64,000 bases of DNA from Cellulomonas phragmiteti (GCF_016862775.1 NZ_BONP01000019.1:1-64000), one strand, 5' to 3'; positions 43,577-52,224 are shown, numbered from the stretch's first letter. Numbers and translations: made by a program. Notes: generated by a model not told the origin, from the sequence alone.

Positions 43577-44706
43577 CGGGCTCCTCCAGGTCCGCCCGGC
43601 AGGGGCCGGGCGAGGTGCTCGTACTGCTCGACGAGGGCACGGGCCAGGCCCACGTCGCAGGGGGTCGTCTCGACGGCGTCGCGGGCCTCGTCGTGGCCGG
43701 CGCGCACCGTGGGGGACGCGTCGCGGCCGTTCGCCGCCGCGGCTGCCGCCGCCTGCCCGAGGCGGTAGCGCAGCTCGGCGCGCTCGCGCAGCGGGTTGCT
43801 GTACGCGTCCTGCGCGGCGTCGAGCGCCCGGCGGACCGCGTCGAGCCGCGCGACGAACGCGTCGAGCGCGTCGCGGTCCTCGGGGACGGCGCCGAGGCGG
43901 GACACGTCGGGCACCGCGAGGCGCGGCGGGTGGGCGATCTCGCGGCGGCAGCGCTCGGCGAGCCCGTGCAGCGCGGGCTCGCGCCGCTCGAGCGCGGCGG
44001 CGGTGTCGTGCGCGTCCGCTCGCGCCCGGGCCAGGGACCGGCGCTGGGAGACGGCGACCATGAGGTCGCGCTCGGCGTGCGCGGTGCGCGTCTCGAGCTC
44101 CGCCAGGGGGCCCGACACGTCGCCGCCGCGTGCGGCCTGCGCGGACAGGCGCTGCTCGTGCTCGCGCAGCGACGTGAGCCGCTCGCGCGCGGCCACGTCG
44201 GAGCCCGCGAGGTCCTCGGCCCGCACCAGCGACGCCCGCACGCCCCGCAGGCGGGCGACCACGTCGGCGGTGTCGGGGTCGAACGCGAGGCGCGTGCGCA
44301 GCGCCGACACCATCGCGTCGCACAGCGTCAGGGCCTCGGGCAGCGACACCGGCGCCGCACCGGCCCGCGTGTCGACGCGTCCCCACACGAGCTGCGACAT
44401 GCGCTCGCGCTCGACCTCCGTGACGCGCCCGTCGTCCCACACCGCCAGGAGCTCGTCCGCCCGGCGCCGCACCGACTGCCACACGGTGAGCGCGAGCACG
44501 ACGTCGGGGGTGTACCGCTCGGCGTCGGCCGTCGCCTGCGCGGCCGTGTCCAGCGCGTCGAGGCGGGCGCGGCGGTCGTCGAGCCACGTCAGCAGGCCGT
44601 CGAGGTACGTCAGGAGGTCGCGCGCGGGGATCGCCTCGCCCAGGTGCCCGGGCGCGACGGGCGCGACGACGTCGGCGGACGGGGCAGCCATGGCGGTCGT
44701 CGTCAC
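43573..44706 (-). CDS. Coiled-coil helical protein of the pknG operon
   Basis: 377 residues, almost entirely helical and rich in Arg, Ala, Leu and Glu (for example LTSLREHEQRLSAQAARG and AHAERDLMVAVSQRRSLARA), with no signal peptide or membrane helix. I recognise no family. It sits between glnH and pknG and overlaps both (GTGA and ATGA), so it is likely made in fixed proportion to them. A scaffold between the membrane sensor and PknG is possible. An internal ATG at 44691 is an alternative start. Confidence 0.8.
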   Translation of the reverse strand: MTTTAMAAPSADVVAPVAPGHLGEAIPARDLLTYLDGLLTWLDDRRARLDALDTAAQATADAERYTPDVVLALTVWQSVRRRADELLAVWDDGRVTEVERERMSQLVWGRVDTRAGAAPVSLPEALTLCDAMVSALRTRLAFDPDTADVVARLRGVRASLVRAEDLAGSDVAARERLTSLREHEQRLSAQAARGGDVSGPLAELETRTAHAERDLMVAVSQRRSLARARADAHDTAAALERREPALHGLAERCRREIAHPPRLAVPDVSRLGAVPEDRDALDAFVARLDAVRRALDAAQDAYSNPLRERAELRYRLGQAAAAAAANGRDASPTVRAGHDEARDAVETTPCDVGLARALVEQYEHLARPLPGGPGGAR

Positions 44707-45659
44707 GACCGTCCGTACACGGAGGCCGGCGGCGCGGGCGCCGGGCCCAGGGCCTCGCCCAGCCAGCGGTCGTAGACCTGCGCCCACGTGCCGTCGGCCT
44801 TCATGCCGTCGAGGACCGCGTTGACGAACCGCACGAGGTCGACCTGGTCCGCCGCGACACCCACGCCGTACGGCTCGGCGCTGAAGGCCTCGCCGACGAC
44901 GCGCGCGTACGGGTCCTGCGCGACGAACCCGGCCAGCACGGTGTCGTCACCGGTGATCGCGTCGACGCGTCCCTGCTGGAACAGCGCGAGGCAGGCCGAG
45001 TGCGTGCGCGCGCCGACGGGCTCGACGTCGTACTGCTCGAGGCGCTCCAGGGTCGTCGTGCCGTCGGGTGCGCACACGCGCAGGCCCGAGAGCTCCTCGA
45101 TGCCCTGCGCGTCGGACTCCGTGCTGACCAGCACCTTCTGGCCCGCGGTGAAGTACTCGGCGGAGAACGCGATGTCCTGCCAGCGCTCGCAGTTCATGGT
45201 GAACGCGCGGGTGACCAGGTCGACCTCGTGGTCCTGCAGCACGGGGATGCGGTCGCCGGCGGTGATGACGCGGAACCGGATGGCGTCGGGGTCGCCGAGG
45301 ATCGCCTGGGCGACCTGCCGGGCGACGTCGATGTCGAAGCCCTCGATCTGCCCGGTGAACGGGTTGCGCGCGCCCATCCGCAGGGTGTCCGCGGAGACGC
45401 CGACGAGCAGGTAGCCGCGGTCGCGGATCGCGGCCATGGTCGAGCCCGGGGGGATCTCGGTGCCGGTCGTCGGCGCGTACGACGTGGTCGCGTCGTCGCA
45501 CTCGACGGCCGCGGCTTGCGCGCCCGCTGCGGCCGCCGGTGCGGCGGCGGCGTCCGTGGCCGCGGTCGTCGCCTGCGTGGCGCAGCCTCCCAGGACGACG
45601 GCGAGCAGCGCGGCCACCGCCAGGGCGGTGCGCGTGCGGGTCGTGGTGCGTGAGCTCAT
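44703..45659 (-). CDS. glnH: GlnH-like amino-acid-binding lipoprotein
   Basis: 318 residues. The lipoprotein signal ends in VVLGGC (Cys26), and a family 3 solute-binding domain follows: MAAIRDRGYLLVGVSADTLR, IEGFDIDVARQVAQAILG, DLVTRAFTMNCERW and the hinge segment AEPYGVGVAADQVDLVRFVN. In M. tuberculosis GlnH binds Asp/Asn/Glu/Gln outside the cell and signals through GlnX to PknG instead of feeding an ABC importer. No permease or ATPase gene lies nearby, which supports a sensor role. Its ATG overlaps the glnX stop. Confidence 0.93.
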   Translation of the reverse strand: MSSRTTTRTRTALAVAALLAVVLGGCATQATTAATDAAAAPAAAAGAQAAAVECDDATTSYAPTTGTEIPPGSTMAAIRDRGYLLVGVSADTLRMGARNPFTGQIEGFDIDVARQVAQAILGDPDAIRFRVITAGDRIPVLQDHEVDLVTRAFTMNCERWQDIAFSAEYFTAGQKVLVSTESDAQGIEELSGLRVCAPDGTTTLERLEQYDVEPVGARTHSACLALFQQGRVDAITGDDTVLAGFVAQDPYARVVGEAFSAEPYGVGVAADQVDLVRFVNAVLDGMKADGTWAQVYDRWLGEALGPAPAPPASVYGRS

Positions 45660-46942
45660 CGGTACTCCTCCCGTCGTGCGCGCAGCCCCGTCCAGGCCAG
45701 CACCGCACCGATCGCGCCGAGCGCCGCGAGGAGCCACCCGACCCAGGCGCTGCTGGTGCGCAGGCCGTCGGCGACGTCCGCGCTGCCCGCGTCGACGGCG
45801 GCCGTGAGGCTCGCGGACAGGTCGGCGAACAGCGCCGGCGAGGCCGCCGGGTCGTCGCTGGTGACGCGCGCGACGGCGCCGTCCCAGTCCCCGGCGTCGT
45901 CGAGCGCCCGCACGTCCTCGTGCGCGCCCACCCACGCGTCCAGCCGGTCGACGAGGCTCGGGTCGAGCCGGCTGCCGTCCCCGGCGAGCGCCTCGCGCGC
46001 CGCGGTGACGTTCTCGACGAACGACTCCTCGTACGCCGCTCCCGATCCGCGCCGGATCAGCGTGAACGCCTCCATCGACCGGGCGTCGTTGACCAGGGCG
46101 TACGCCTGCGAGGCCGCGACGGTCGCCGCGTAGGGCCCGTCGTGCACGTCGCTCGTGCGCGACGACGCGCCCCCCAGGGTCGAGCCGCCGACGACCGCGA
46201 CGGCCAGCACGGCGACCGTCGCCGCGACCAGGCCGCCGTTGCACGTCCGCCGCGTGCGGCGCGCGACCCACACCTGGACCGCCACCAGCGCCGCGAGCGC
46301 CAGCAGCACGGCGGCGACCAGCAGCGGCGCGGCCGTGCGCACCGCACCGAGCTCGCCGTCGACGCGGTCCTGCTCGGCGGCGACCAGCGCGTCGAGCGCG
46401 GGCACGATGTCCTCGCGCAGCACCGTCGACGCCTCCTCGAGGTACGCCGACCCGACGGGGAAGCCCTGCCGGTTGTTCGCGCGCGCCTGGGCGACCAGGC
46501 CCGTGTACGTGGTGAGGTCGGCCGACACCTCGGCGAGCCCGTCGGCGCCGTCGGGACCGGTCGCGGCGAGCCGCGTCAGGGCGTGCGCCCCGGCGTCCAC
46601 GGCCGCGTCGTAGCTCGCCCGCAGGTCCGTGGGCTCCAGCCCACCGACGAGGAACGCGGTGGTCGCCGCCGCGTCGGCCGCGACGAGCTGGTTGCGGGCG
46701 TCCTGCAGGCCGACGAGCTGGGCGGCGGACTCGCGCACGCCGGTGACGGCGGCGCCCTGGCTCGTCGTGCCCGTGAGACCGAGCAGGCCGGTCAGCGCGG
46801 TGACGACGACCGCGACGGCGCCCCACAGGCGCAGCCCGCCGGGGGTCGAGCGCCAGCCGCTGGTGGGCCGGGCGGCCGCGGGCGCGGCGGCACCGGGCGG
46901 CTGCGGCCGGCTCGGTGGCGAGGACACGACGGTCGTGGTCAC
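45656..46942 (-). CDS. glnX: GlnX-like membrane signalling protein
   Basis: 428 residues with four predicted membrane helices: about 40-62, 208-230, 243-265 and 403-423. Two external helical domains lie between the first and second, and between the third and fourth (AAQLVGLQDARNQLVAADAA; VNDARSMEAFTLIRRGSG), like sensory four-helix bundles. This matches GlnX, the link between GlnH and PknG in actinobacteria. The similarity is mainly topological and contextual, since the family is poorly conserved. GTGA overlap with the AAA+ gene, ATGA with glnH. Confidence 0.85.
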   Translation of the reverse strand: MTTTVVSSPPSRPQPPGAAAPAAARPTSGWRSTPGGLRLWGAVAVVVTALTGLLGLTGTTSQGAAVTGVRESAAQLVGLQDARNQLVAADAAATTAFLVGGLEPTDLRASYDAAVDAGAHALTRLAATGPDGADGLAEVSADLTTYTGLVAQARANNRQGFPVGSAYLEEASTVLREDIVPALDALVAAEQDRVDGELGAVRTAAPLLVAAVLLALAALVAVQVWVARRTRRTCNGGLVAATVAVLAVAVVGGSTLGGASSRTSDVHDGPYAATVAASQAYALVNDARSMEAFTLIRRGSGAAYEESFVENVTAAREALAGDGSRLDPSLVDRLDAWVGAHEDVRALDDAGDWDGAVARVTSDDPAASPALFADLSASLTAAVDAGSADVADGLRTSSAWVGWLLAALGAIGAVLAWTGLRARREEYR

Positions 46943-48378
46943 GCAGGCTCCTCGGGGCGCGGGGCGGGGTCGTCGGGGCGCGGGGCGGGGTCGTCGACGC
47001 CGGACGGGCCGGGCACCGGCAGGTCGGGTGCCACGTCCTCGACGTCCGTCGCGAGGTCCTCGGGCAGCAGCGTGCGCAGCTGCTCGACCGTCGGCGTCGG
47101 GACGTCCCGCAGGCGCCAGGCGTGCCGCAGCACGGCACGGTCGAGGAGGTTGCGGGCGAGGCGTCCGTTGCCGAACCCCTCGTGCCGGGGCTGCGCGGCG
47201 ACGATCTGCTCGACGAGGTCCAGCGCCTCGGGCGACGGCTCGAAGTCCGCCTTGCGGGCGGCGAGCGCGAAGATGTCGCGCAGCTGGGCGTCGGTGTAGT
47301 CGTCGAACGCGATCGTCGTGGCGAACCGGCTCTCGAGGCCGGGGTTGGTGGAGATGAACCGGGCCATCGGCAGCGGGTACCCCGCGACGATGACGACGAG
47401 CTCGTCGCGGTGGTCCTCCATGTCCTTGACCAGGGTGTTCACGGCCTCGGCGCCGTACTGGTCCTCCGCCAGGGAGTACGCCTCGTCGATGAACAGCACC
47501 CCGCCGAGGGCCGTGGCGACGACCTCGGTGGTCTTGGGTGCGGTCTGCCCCAGGTAGCCGGCGACGAGCTCGGAGCGGTCGACCTCCACGAGGTGCCCGC
47601 TGCTCAGCAGCCCGAGCGCGCGGTACAGCCCGGCGACGAGCCGCGCGACGGTCGTCTTGCCGGTGCCGGGGTTGCCGACGAACACCAGGTGCCGCGTCAG
47701 GGACGGGCGGGTCAGCCCGGCGTCGGTGCGCAGCCGCTCGACGCGCAGCACCTCGGCCTGCTGGCGGATCTCGCGCTTGACGCGGTCGAGGCCGACGAGC
47801 GCGTCCAGCTCGGCCAGCAGCTCCTCGAACGTCTTCTCGGGCGGCGCCTCGGGCGCAGGTCCCGTACCGGATTGCTCTCTCACGCCCGGGGTGGGGGTGC
47901 TCGCCCCCGCCCTGGTGGTGAGAGTGCGATCCAGCCCTGCGGAGTGTGCCCCCGCCCCGGGCGTGAGAGGGCGATCCGGCTCGGCCGTGCCGGCGGCGGC
48001 GCGCTGCACGGCGGCCGTGACCGACGCGGCCGCGACGACCTGCAGGCTCGGCTCCCCGAGGTCGCAGGCCGCGGACGCGACGTGGGCGAGCGCGTCGGCG
48101 TAGGCGGTCGCGTGGGGCGAGCGCGCGGCGACCAGCGACGTCAGCAGGTCGGTCGGGGCGTGGCGCCACCGGCGCGCCGAGGCGGCCGCGGCGAAGAACC
48201 CCGTGAGGTCGTCGTCGGCGCGCCCGACCGCCGCCAGCCACGCCGGGCCCGCGCCCGTGACGGACTCGGCCACGGCGGCGGCCAGCCGCTCGCCCTCGTC
48301 GCGCACGTCCGCCGGGGGCAGACCGGCGGCGGTCCCGGCGGCGACGAGCGCGTCGAGGACGCCCGGCAGGCTGGTCAC
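46939..48378 (-). CDS. CbbX/SpoVK-type AAA+ ATPase
   Basis: 479 residues. A helical N-domain (about 1-125), then a low-complexity insert, then a CbbX-like AAA+ domain (about 180-440): LDALVGLDRVKREIRQQAEV, Walker A VGNPGTGKTTVAR, Walker B GVLFIDEAYSL, sensor and arginine-finger region NPGLESRFATTIAFDDY. The tail has short Pro/Asp repeats (DDPAPRP). Relatives remodel RuBisCO (CbbX) or serve type VII secretion (EccA). The insert (residues about 134-170) is encoded by three copies of a 29-bp repeat. GTG start coupled to the upstream gene. Confidence 0.9.
   Translation of the reverse strand: MTSLPGVLDALVAAGTAAGLPPADVRDEGERLAAAVAESVTGAGPAWLAAVGRADDDLTGFFAAAASARRWRHAPTDLLTSLVAARSPHATAYADALAHVASAACDLGEPSLQVVAAASVTAAVQRAAAGTAEPDRPLTPGAGAHSAGLDRTLTTRAGASTPTPGVREQSGTGPAPEAPPEKTFEELLAELDALVGLDRVKREIRQQAEVLRVERLRTDAGLTRPSLTRHLVFVGNPGTGKTTVARLVAGLYRALGLLSSGHLVEVDRSELVAGYLGQTAPKTTEVVATALGGVLFIDEAYSLAEDQYGAEAVNTLVKDMEDHRDELVVIVAGYPLPMARFISTNPGLESRFATTIAFDDYTDAQLRDIFALAARKADFEPSPEALDLVEQIVAAQPRHEGFGNGRLARNLLDRAVLRHAWRLRDVPTPTVEQLRTLLPEDLATDVEDVAPDLPVPGPSGVDDPAPRPDDPAPRPEEPA
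47869..47977. repeat. Three copies of a 29-bp repeat inside the AAA+ gene
   Basis: Copies: 47869-47897 (inverted), 47904-47932 and 47949-47977 (direct). Each ends in GTGAGAGNGCRATCC preceded by a C-rich CCCCCRCCC block. The first two form an inverted pair and the last two a tandem pair. The frame of the gene is kept throughout, adding about 36 residues. It looks like a REP/palindromic unit within a coding region. Confidence 0.75.
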
Positions 48379-48890
48379 GGTGCTCCCGTCCCGGGCACGT
48401 CCAGCGACGACTGCCCGAACTTCTCGGCGAGGAACTGCCCGTGCGCCACCAGCGCCTGCGCGTCGGCGCGGTACACGGCGTCGGAGATCTTCTCCAGCGT
48501 CACGGCCAGCAGGTCCAGCTGGTCGCACAGCAGCATCAGCGACGTCTTGCCGCGGGACACCACGCGACGGTCCGCGAAGTCGCGCGGCAGCCGCAGGTAG
48601 CCCTCGACGGCCTCGGGCAGGTAGCTCGTGGCCGTCGCGACCACGGTGTACGCCTGCCGGTCGCCCACGCCGAAGCGGTCGAGGCGCGGCACCATGTCCT
48701 CCACCGTGCCGGTGATGCGGTGCACGCGCGCGGTGACCGCGGCGGGCACGCGCCCCTCGATGCTCGCCTCGACGTCCCGCACGGCCGTCGCGATCTGCTC
48801 GGCCGTGGGGACGGGGTCCTCCTCGAGGACGACGACGTGCCGCGGGGTGCGCCCGAGCAGGCGCGCGACGAGGTCGCCGAGTGCGCTCAC
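48375..48890 (-). CDS. XpaC-like helical protein
   Basis: 171 residues, cytosolic, helical. TATSYLPEAVEGYLRLPRDF and the last helices (DQLDLLAVTLEKISDAVYRA) resemble the C-terminal part of XpaC, whose gene is paired with a telA homologue in Bacillus (xpaC-yaaN, from memory). The membrane helices of XpaC are absent here. The gene follows telA by 40 nt and its stop overlaps the AAA+ start (GTGA). The GTG start has a strong GGGGAGGTGA. Assignment rests on weak similarity plus context. Confidence 0.65.
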   Translation of the reverse strand: MSALGDLVARLLGRTPRHVVVLEEDPVPTAEQIATAVRDVEASIEGRVPAAVTARVHRITGTVEDMVPRLDRFGVGDRQAYTVVATATSYLPEAVEGYLRLPRDFADRRVVSRGKTSLMLLCDQLDLLAVTLEKISDAVYRADAQALVAHGQFLAEKFGQSSLDVPGTGAP

Positions 48891-48930
48891 CGGCCGCTCA
48901 CCTCCCCACCCGCGCGTGACACCCGGGCCG

Positions 48931-50148
48931 TCAGCGCAGGCCCAGGTCGAGCGACCCGCTGGCGACCTCGGTGCGGTCCGAGCGCGAGACCCGGTCGAGG
49001 TACTGCTTGGCCTTCGCCGTCTCGGTCTCCAGGACCCCGACGGTCTGCGCCATCGAGTCCAGCGCCTGCACCTTGAACGTGTCGATCGAGTCCATCGCGG
49101 CGAAGATGTCGGAGAACGACTGCTGCAGCTGCGGCAGCCCGATCGTCGCGCTCGCGGCCTGCTGCTGGATGACGACCGACTGCTCGCGCAGCAGCTTGGA
49201 CGTCGAGGCGATCATGTTCGACGTCGTGGTGTTGAGCGCCGTGATCTGGTCGAGCACGAGCTTCTGGTTGTTCAGCGCCTGGGCGACGAGCACCGCGGTG
49301 CGCAGCGCCGAGACCGTCGTCGTCGTCGCCCGGTCGACGCCCTTGATGAGCTCGATGTTGTTCTTGATGATGATGTCGATCGCCAGGTAGCCCTGGATCG
49401 ACACCGCGAGCTGCGTGAGCAGGTCCTGGTGCTTCTGCCGGACGTAGAACAGGACGTCCTCGCGCAGCGCCCGCGCGCGCTCGGGCTCGGTGACCTCGAG
49501 CTGCGCGATCTTCGCGGACAGCTGCGTGTCCAGCGAGCTCGCCACGTAGATGTACTGGTTGAGCCGGCCCATCGTGTCCCAGAGGTTCTGCTTCTCCAGG
49601 TTGAGCGCGGCGTTGTCCTTGCGCAGCTCGTCCTGGCCCCGGTACAGCGCCTTGACGATCGCGTCGATCTGCTTCTGCGACGACTCGTAGCGGCGGAAGT
49701 AGTCGGTCAGCGAGTCGCCGAAGGGCAGGAGGCCGAACAGCTTCTTGCCCACCGTCTTCTCGGACGGGTCCAGGTCCTCCACCGTGCGGCGCAGGTCCAG
49801 CAGGGACTTGGAGACCTGCGACGTGCCGGACACGCCGCCCTCGCGCAGCTCGCGCACCGGCACCTGCAGCAGCCGGTTCGACGTGTCGGCCGCGGCGCGC
49901 ACGTCGCTGTCGCCCATGAGGCGCACGTCGTCGGCCTTGGCGGCGAACTCGGGCGAGCCGGCCTGCACGCTGTCCAGCCCGGCCAGGAACGCGCCGACCT
50001 TCGCGTCCAGGCCCGGCAGCGCGGCCGGGTCGACGCGGGGTGCCATCGCCGGGGCGTCGTGGGCGGCCACGGGGGCGACCGGGGCGGGAGCCTCGAGGGC
50101 GAACGCGGAGGCGGGCGCGGGCGCCTGCAGGGGGGTGGGCTCGGTCAT
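48931..50148 (-). CDS. TelA/toxic-anion-resistance-like protein
   Basis: 405 residues; first gene of the pknG operon. A Pro/Ala-rich N-terminus is followed by a long helical TelA domain: GSDSDVRA-like start, FGLLPFGDSLTDYFRRYESS, IVKALYRGQDELRKDNAALN, LEKQNLWDTMGRLNQYIYVA and the C-terminal QSFSDIFAAMDSIDTFKVQA. TelA (KlaA/YaaN) proteins go with tellurite and cell-envelope stress resistance and often neighbour Ter genes. Mechanism unknown. ATG 50148 with GGAGG 8 nt upstream. Confidence 0.9.
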   Translation of the reverse strand: MTEPTPLQAPAPASAFALEAPAPVAPVAAHDAPAMAPRVDPAALPGLDAKVGAFLAGLDSVQAGSPEFAAKADDVRLMGDSDVRAAADTSNRLLQVPVRELREGGVSGTSQVSKSLLDLRRTVEDLDPSEKTVGKKLFGLLPFGDSLTDYFRRYESSQKQIDAIVKALYRGQDELRKDNAALNLEKQNLWDTMGRLNQYIYVASSLDTQLSAKIAQLEVTEPERARALREDVLFYVRQKHQDLLTQLAVSIQGYLAIDIIIKNNIELIKGVDRATTTTVSALRTAVLVAQALNNQKLVLDQITALNTTTSNMIASTSKLLREQSVVIQQQAASATIGLPQLQQSFSDIFAAMDSIDTFKVQALDSMAQTVGVLETETAKAKQYLDRVSRSDRTEVASGSLDLGLR

Positions 50149-50208
50149 CTCTGGTCCTCCGGGGGTGCGCACTCGCGTGCCGCTGCGCCGCTGCTGACGA
50201 CCCTGGTC

Positions 50209-50255
50209 ACGCTACCGGAACCAGGCGCGGCACCTGCACGAACGTCCGGGTGCAG
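50209..50255 (-). promoter_or_regulatory. Probable promoter of the pknG operon
   Basis: TAGCGT (minus strand, 50214-50209) lies about 60 nt upstream of the telA start and is the best -10 candidate. Just beyond it, CTGCAC (50234-50239) and GTGCAG (50250-50255) form a dyad with a 10-nt centre that could be an operator, or a weak terminator for map. Confidence 0.35.
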
Positions 50256-50298
50256 ATCTCGGTTCCCCGCCGGTCGGCGGGCCGGCCCACCCGTCCGG

Positions 50299-51069
50299 TC
50301 AGCGGGGCAGCGTAAGGACCTCGGCGCCGTCGTCCGTGATCGCGATCGTGTGCTCGCTGTGCGCGGTCCGGCAGCCCGTCGCGCTGCGCAGCGTCCAGCC
50401 GTCGGCGTCGGTGACGAGCCGGTCCGTGTCCGCCATGACCCACGGCTCGAGCGCCAGGAGCAGGCCCGGCCGCAGCGGGTAGCCCCGCCCGGGGCGTCCG
50501 GTGTTCGCGACGTGCGGGTCCTGGTGCATGGTCGAGCCGATCCCGTGGCCGCCGAACTCCGTGTTGACCGGGTAGCCGGCGGCGGTGAGCACGGTGCCGA
50601 TGGCGTGCGAGAGGTCACCGGTGCGCGCACCCGGGCGTGCGGCGGCTATCCCGGCGGCCAGGGCGCGTTCCGTCGTGTCGATCAGCGCGACGTCCGCGGG
50701 GTCACGCGTCGCACCGACGACGAAGCTGATCGCGGAGTCCGCGGCGATCCCGCGCAGCGACACCGCGAGGTCCAGGGTCAGCAGGTCGCCGTCGCGCAGC
50801 ACGTAGTCGTGCGGCAGCCCGTGCAGGACCGCGTCGTTGACGGCCGTGCAGATGTAGTGGCCGAAGGGGCCCCGCCCGAAGGACGGTGCGTAGTCGACGT
50901 AGCAGGACTGCGCACCGGCGTCGAGGATCATGGCCTGCGCCCACCGGTCGATCTCCAGCAGGTTCGTGCCCACCGTGGCCCGGCGGCGCAGCGCCTGCAG
51001 GATCCCGCCGACCAGGGCGCCGGTGTCCCGGGCGCGGTCCACCTCGGCGGGGCTGAGGATCTCGATCAC
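50299..51069 (-). CDS. map: Methionine aminopeptidase, type I
   Basis: 256 residues. It removes the initiator methionine from new proteins. The metal ligands are visible: Asp in LTLDLAVSLRGIAADSA, His in GGHGIGSTMHQDPHVAN, Glu in LALEPWV and SEHTIAI. ICTAVNDAVLHGLP is the substrate-loop motif. It lacks an N-terminal zinc finger. The GTG start at 51069 has GAGAAGG upstream. It is probably a second MAP gene, since the essential copy in actinobacteria normally lies by secY/adk. Confidence 0.93.
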   Translation of the reverse strand: MIEILSPAEVDRARDTGALVGGILQALRRRATVGTNLLEIDRWAQAMILDAGAQSCYVDYAPSFGRGPFGHYICTAVNDAVLHGLPHDYVLRDGDLLTLDLAVSLRGIAADSAISFVVGATRDPADVALIDTTERALAAGIAAARPGARTGDLSHAIGTVLTAAGYPVNTEFGGHGIGSTMHQDPHVANTGRPGRGYPLRPGLLLALEPWVMADTDRLVTDADGWTLRSATGCRTAHSEHTIAITDDGAEVLTLPR

Positions 51070-51226
51070 GTGGTGCGCCCTTCTCGTCGTGCCGCCGGTG
51101 CGGCGTCGCGGCTGCTGCCCGACGTGGTCGCCGACGTGCAGGGACATCCTCTCGCGCGACGAACCCCGCACCCGCCCCGCACCCCCCGGGCCGCGCCCGG
51201 GCGGGTCGCGTGGTAGGCAGGCAGGC

Positions 51227-51349
51227 ATGTGGTGCGACGGCTGGTCCGACATCGTCCGCGGGCTGCTCGTCGGGACCGCGGCGTACGTGACCCTCGTCGT
51301 GCCCCTGCGCGTGCTCGGCGAGCCCACGCCGGCAGAGCTCCGCCCGTGA
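51227..51349 (+). pseudogene. Truncated DUF421 (YetF-like) remnant
   Basis: A 40-codon ORF, MWCDGWSDIVRGLLVGTAAY then VTLVVPLRVLGEPTPAELRP. It matches the N-terminal first helix of DUF421/YetF membrane proteins, in which the same position continues with 'RxSGKRTLxKLNAFD' and a further 100 or more residues. Here it stops after the first helix, 4 bases into the channel gene (GTGA). It is either a decayed gene whose remainder was lost or a retained leader peptide. Confidence 0.5.
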
Positions 51350-52224
51350 ACGGGGCCCTCGCGGCGGGCTGCGCGGTGCTCGGTGCGCTGGTCGCGGGCG
51401 CCGCCCTGCGCGACGTGTTCCGCACCCTGTGGCACCCATCCGGCGAGGGGAGGCTCACCCGGTGGGTGAGCAGGGTGGTGTGGCGCTGCGCACGCCGCTG
51501 CGGCGGGGCGGTGCTGGACGTCGCGGGGCCGCTCGTCATGGTGGCGGTGATCGTCGCCTGGGTGGGGCTGGTGGTGCTGGGGTTCGCCCTGGTCCACCTC
51601 GGGTGGCTCGGCCGTGACGGCTACGCCTACGACGCAGGGCTCGATGCGGACGCCGGCGCCCCGGTCGTCGACGCGCTCTACCTGTCCGCTGTGGTGCTGA
51701 GCACGCTCGGGTTCGGTGACATCGTGCCCACCGACGGGTGGCTGCGGCTGCTCACCGCCGGCGAGGCGCTCATCGGGTTCACGCTCCTCACGGCCGTCAT
51801 CACCTGGGTCACCCAGGTGCAGCAGGCGCTCGCGCGGCGCCGGAGCTGCGCGCGCTTCCTCGTGGCGCTGCGTCGCACGGACCGGGAACGCGTGGCCGTC
51901 GTCCCCGGCTACGGCCTGCTCGAGCAGGTGGCGCGGGACCTGGCCGGCGTGCAGGTCGACCTGCAGCACTCGACGACGTCCTACTACTTCCGGGAACGGG
52001 ACCCGCACGCCTCCCTGGCCGTCGCGCTGGAGGGCGCGGCGGAGCTGGCCGAGCGGGGGAGCCACGCGCCCGATCCCGCGGTGCAGGGCGCCGCGGCGCT
52101 GCTGGGCACGGTCGTCGACGACCTGTGCGTGGCGCTCGGCACGACGTTCCTGCGCCCCCACGGCACCGAGCGGGAGGACGTCGTGGCCGCGTACCTCGCG
52201 GACCACCGGCAGGACGGGCTCTGA
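51346..52224 (+). CDS. Two-helix potassium channel with C-terminal domain
   Basis: 292 residues. An N-terminal helix (1-22), then a pore module: membrane helix near 65-92, pore helix and selectivity filter TLGFGDIVP (variant of TVGYGD), and inner helix LLTAGEALIGFTLLTAVITW. The C-terminal 130 residues are cytosolic and helical, not an RCK domain I can identify. Probably a tetrameric K+ channel. The GTG overlaps the DUF421 remnant's stop. Confidence 0.85.
   Translation: MNGALAAGCAVLGALVAGAALRDVFRTLWHPSGEGRLTRWVSRVVWRCARRCGGAVLDVAGPLVMVAVIVAWVGLVVLGFALVHLGWLGRDGYAYDAGLDADAGAPVVDALYLSAVVLSTLGFGDIVPTDGWLRLLTAGEALIGFTLLTAVITWVTQVQQALARRRSCARFLVALRRTDRERVAVVPGYGLLEQVARDLAGVQVDLQHSTTSYYFRERDPHASLAVALEGAAELAERGSHAPDPAVQGAAALLGTVVDDLCVALGTTFLRPHGTEREDVVAAYLADHRQDGL

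Noticed and set aside
47869..47977. CRISPR array
   Set aside because: Only three copies, one of them inverted, with spacers of 6 and 16 nt and no cas genes.
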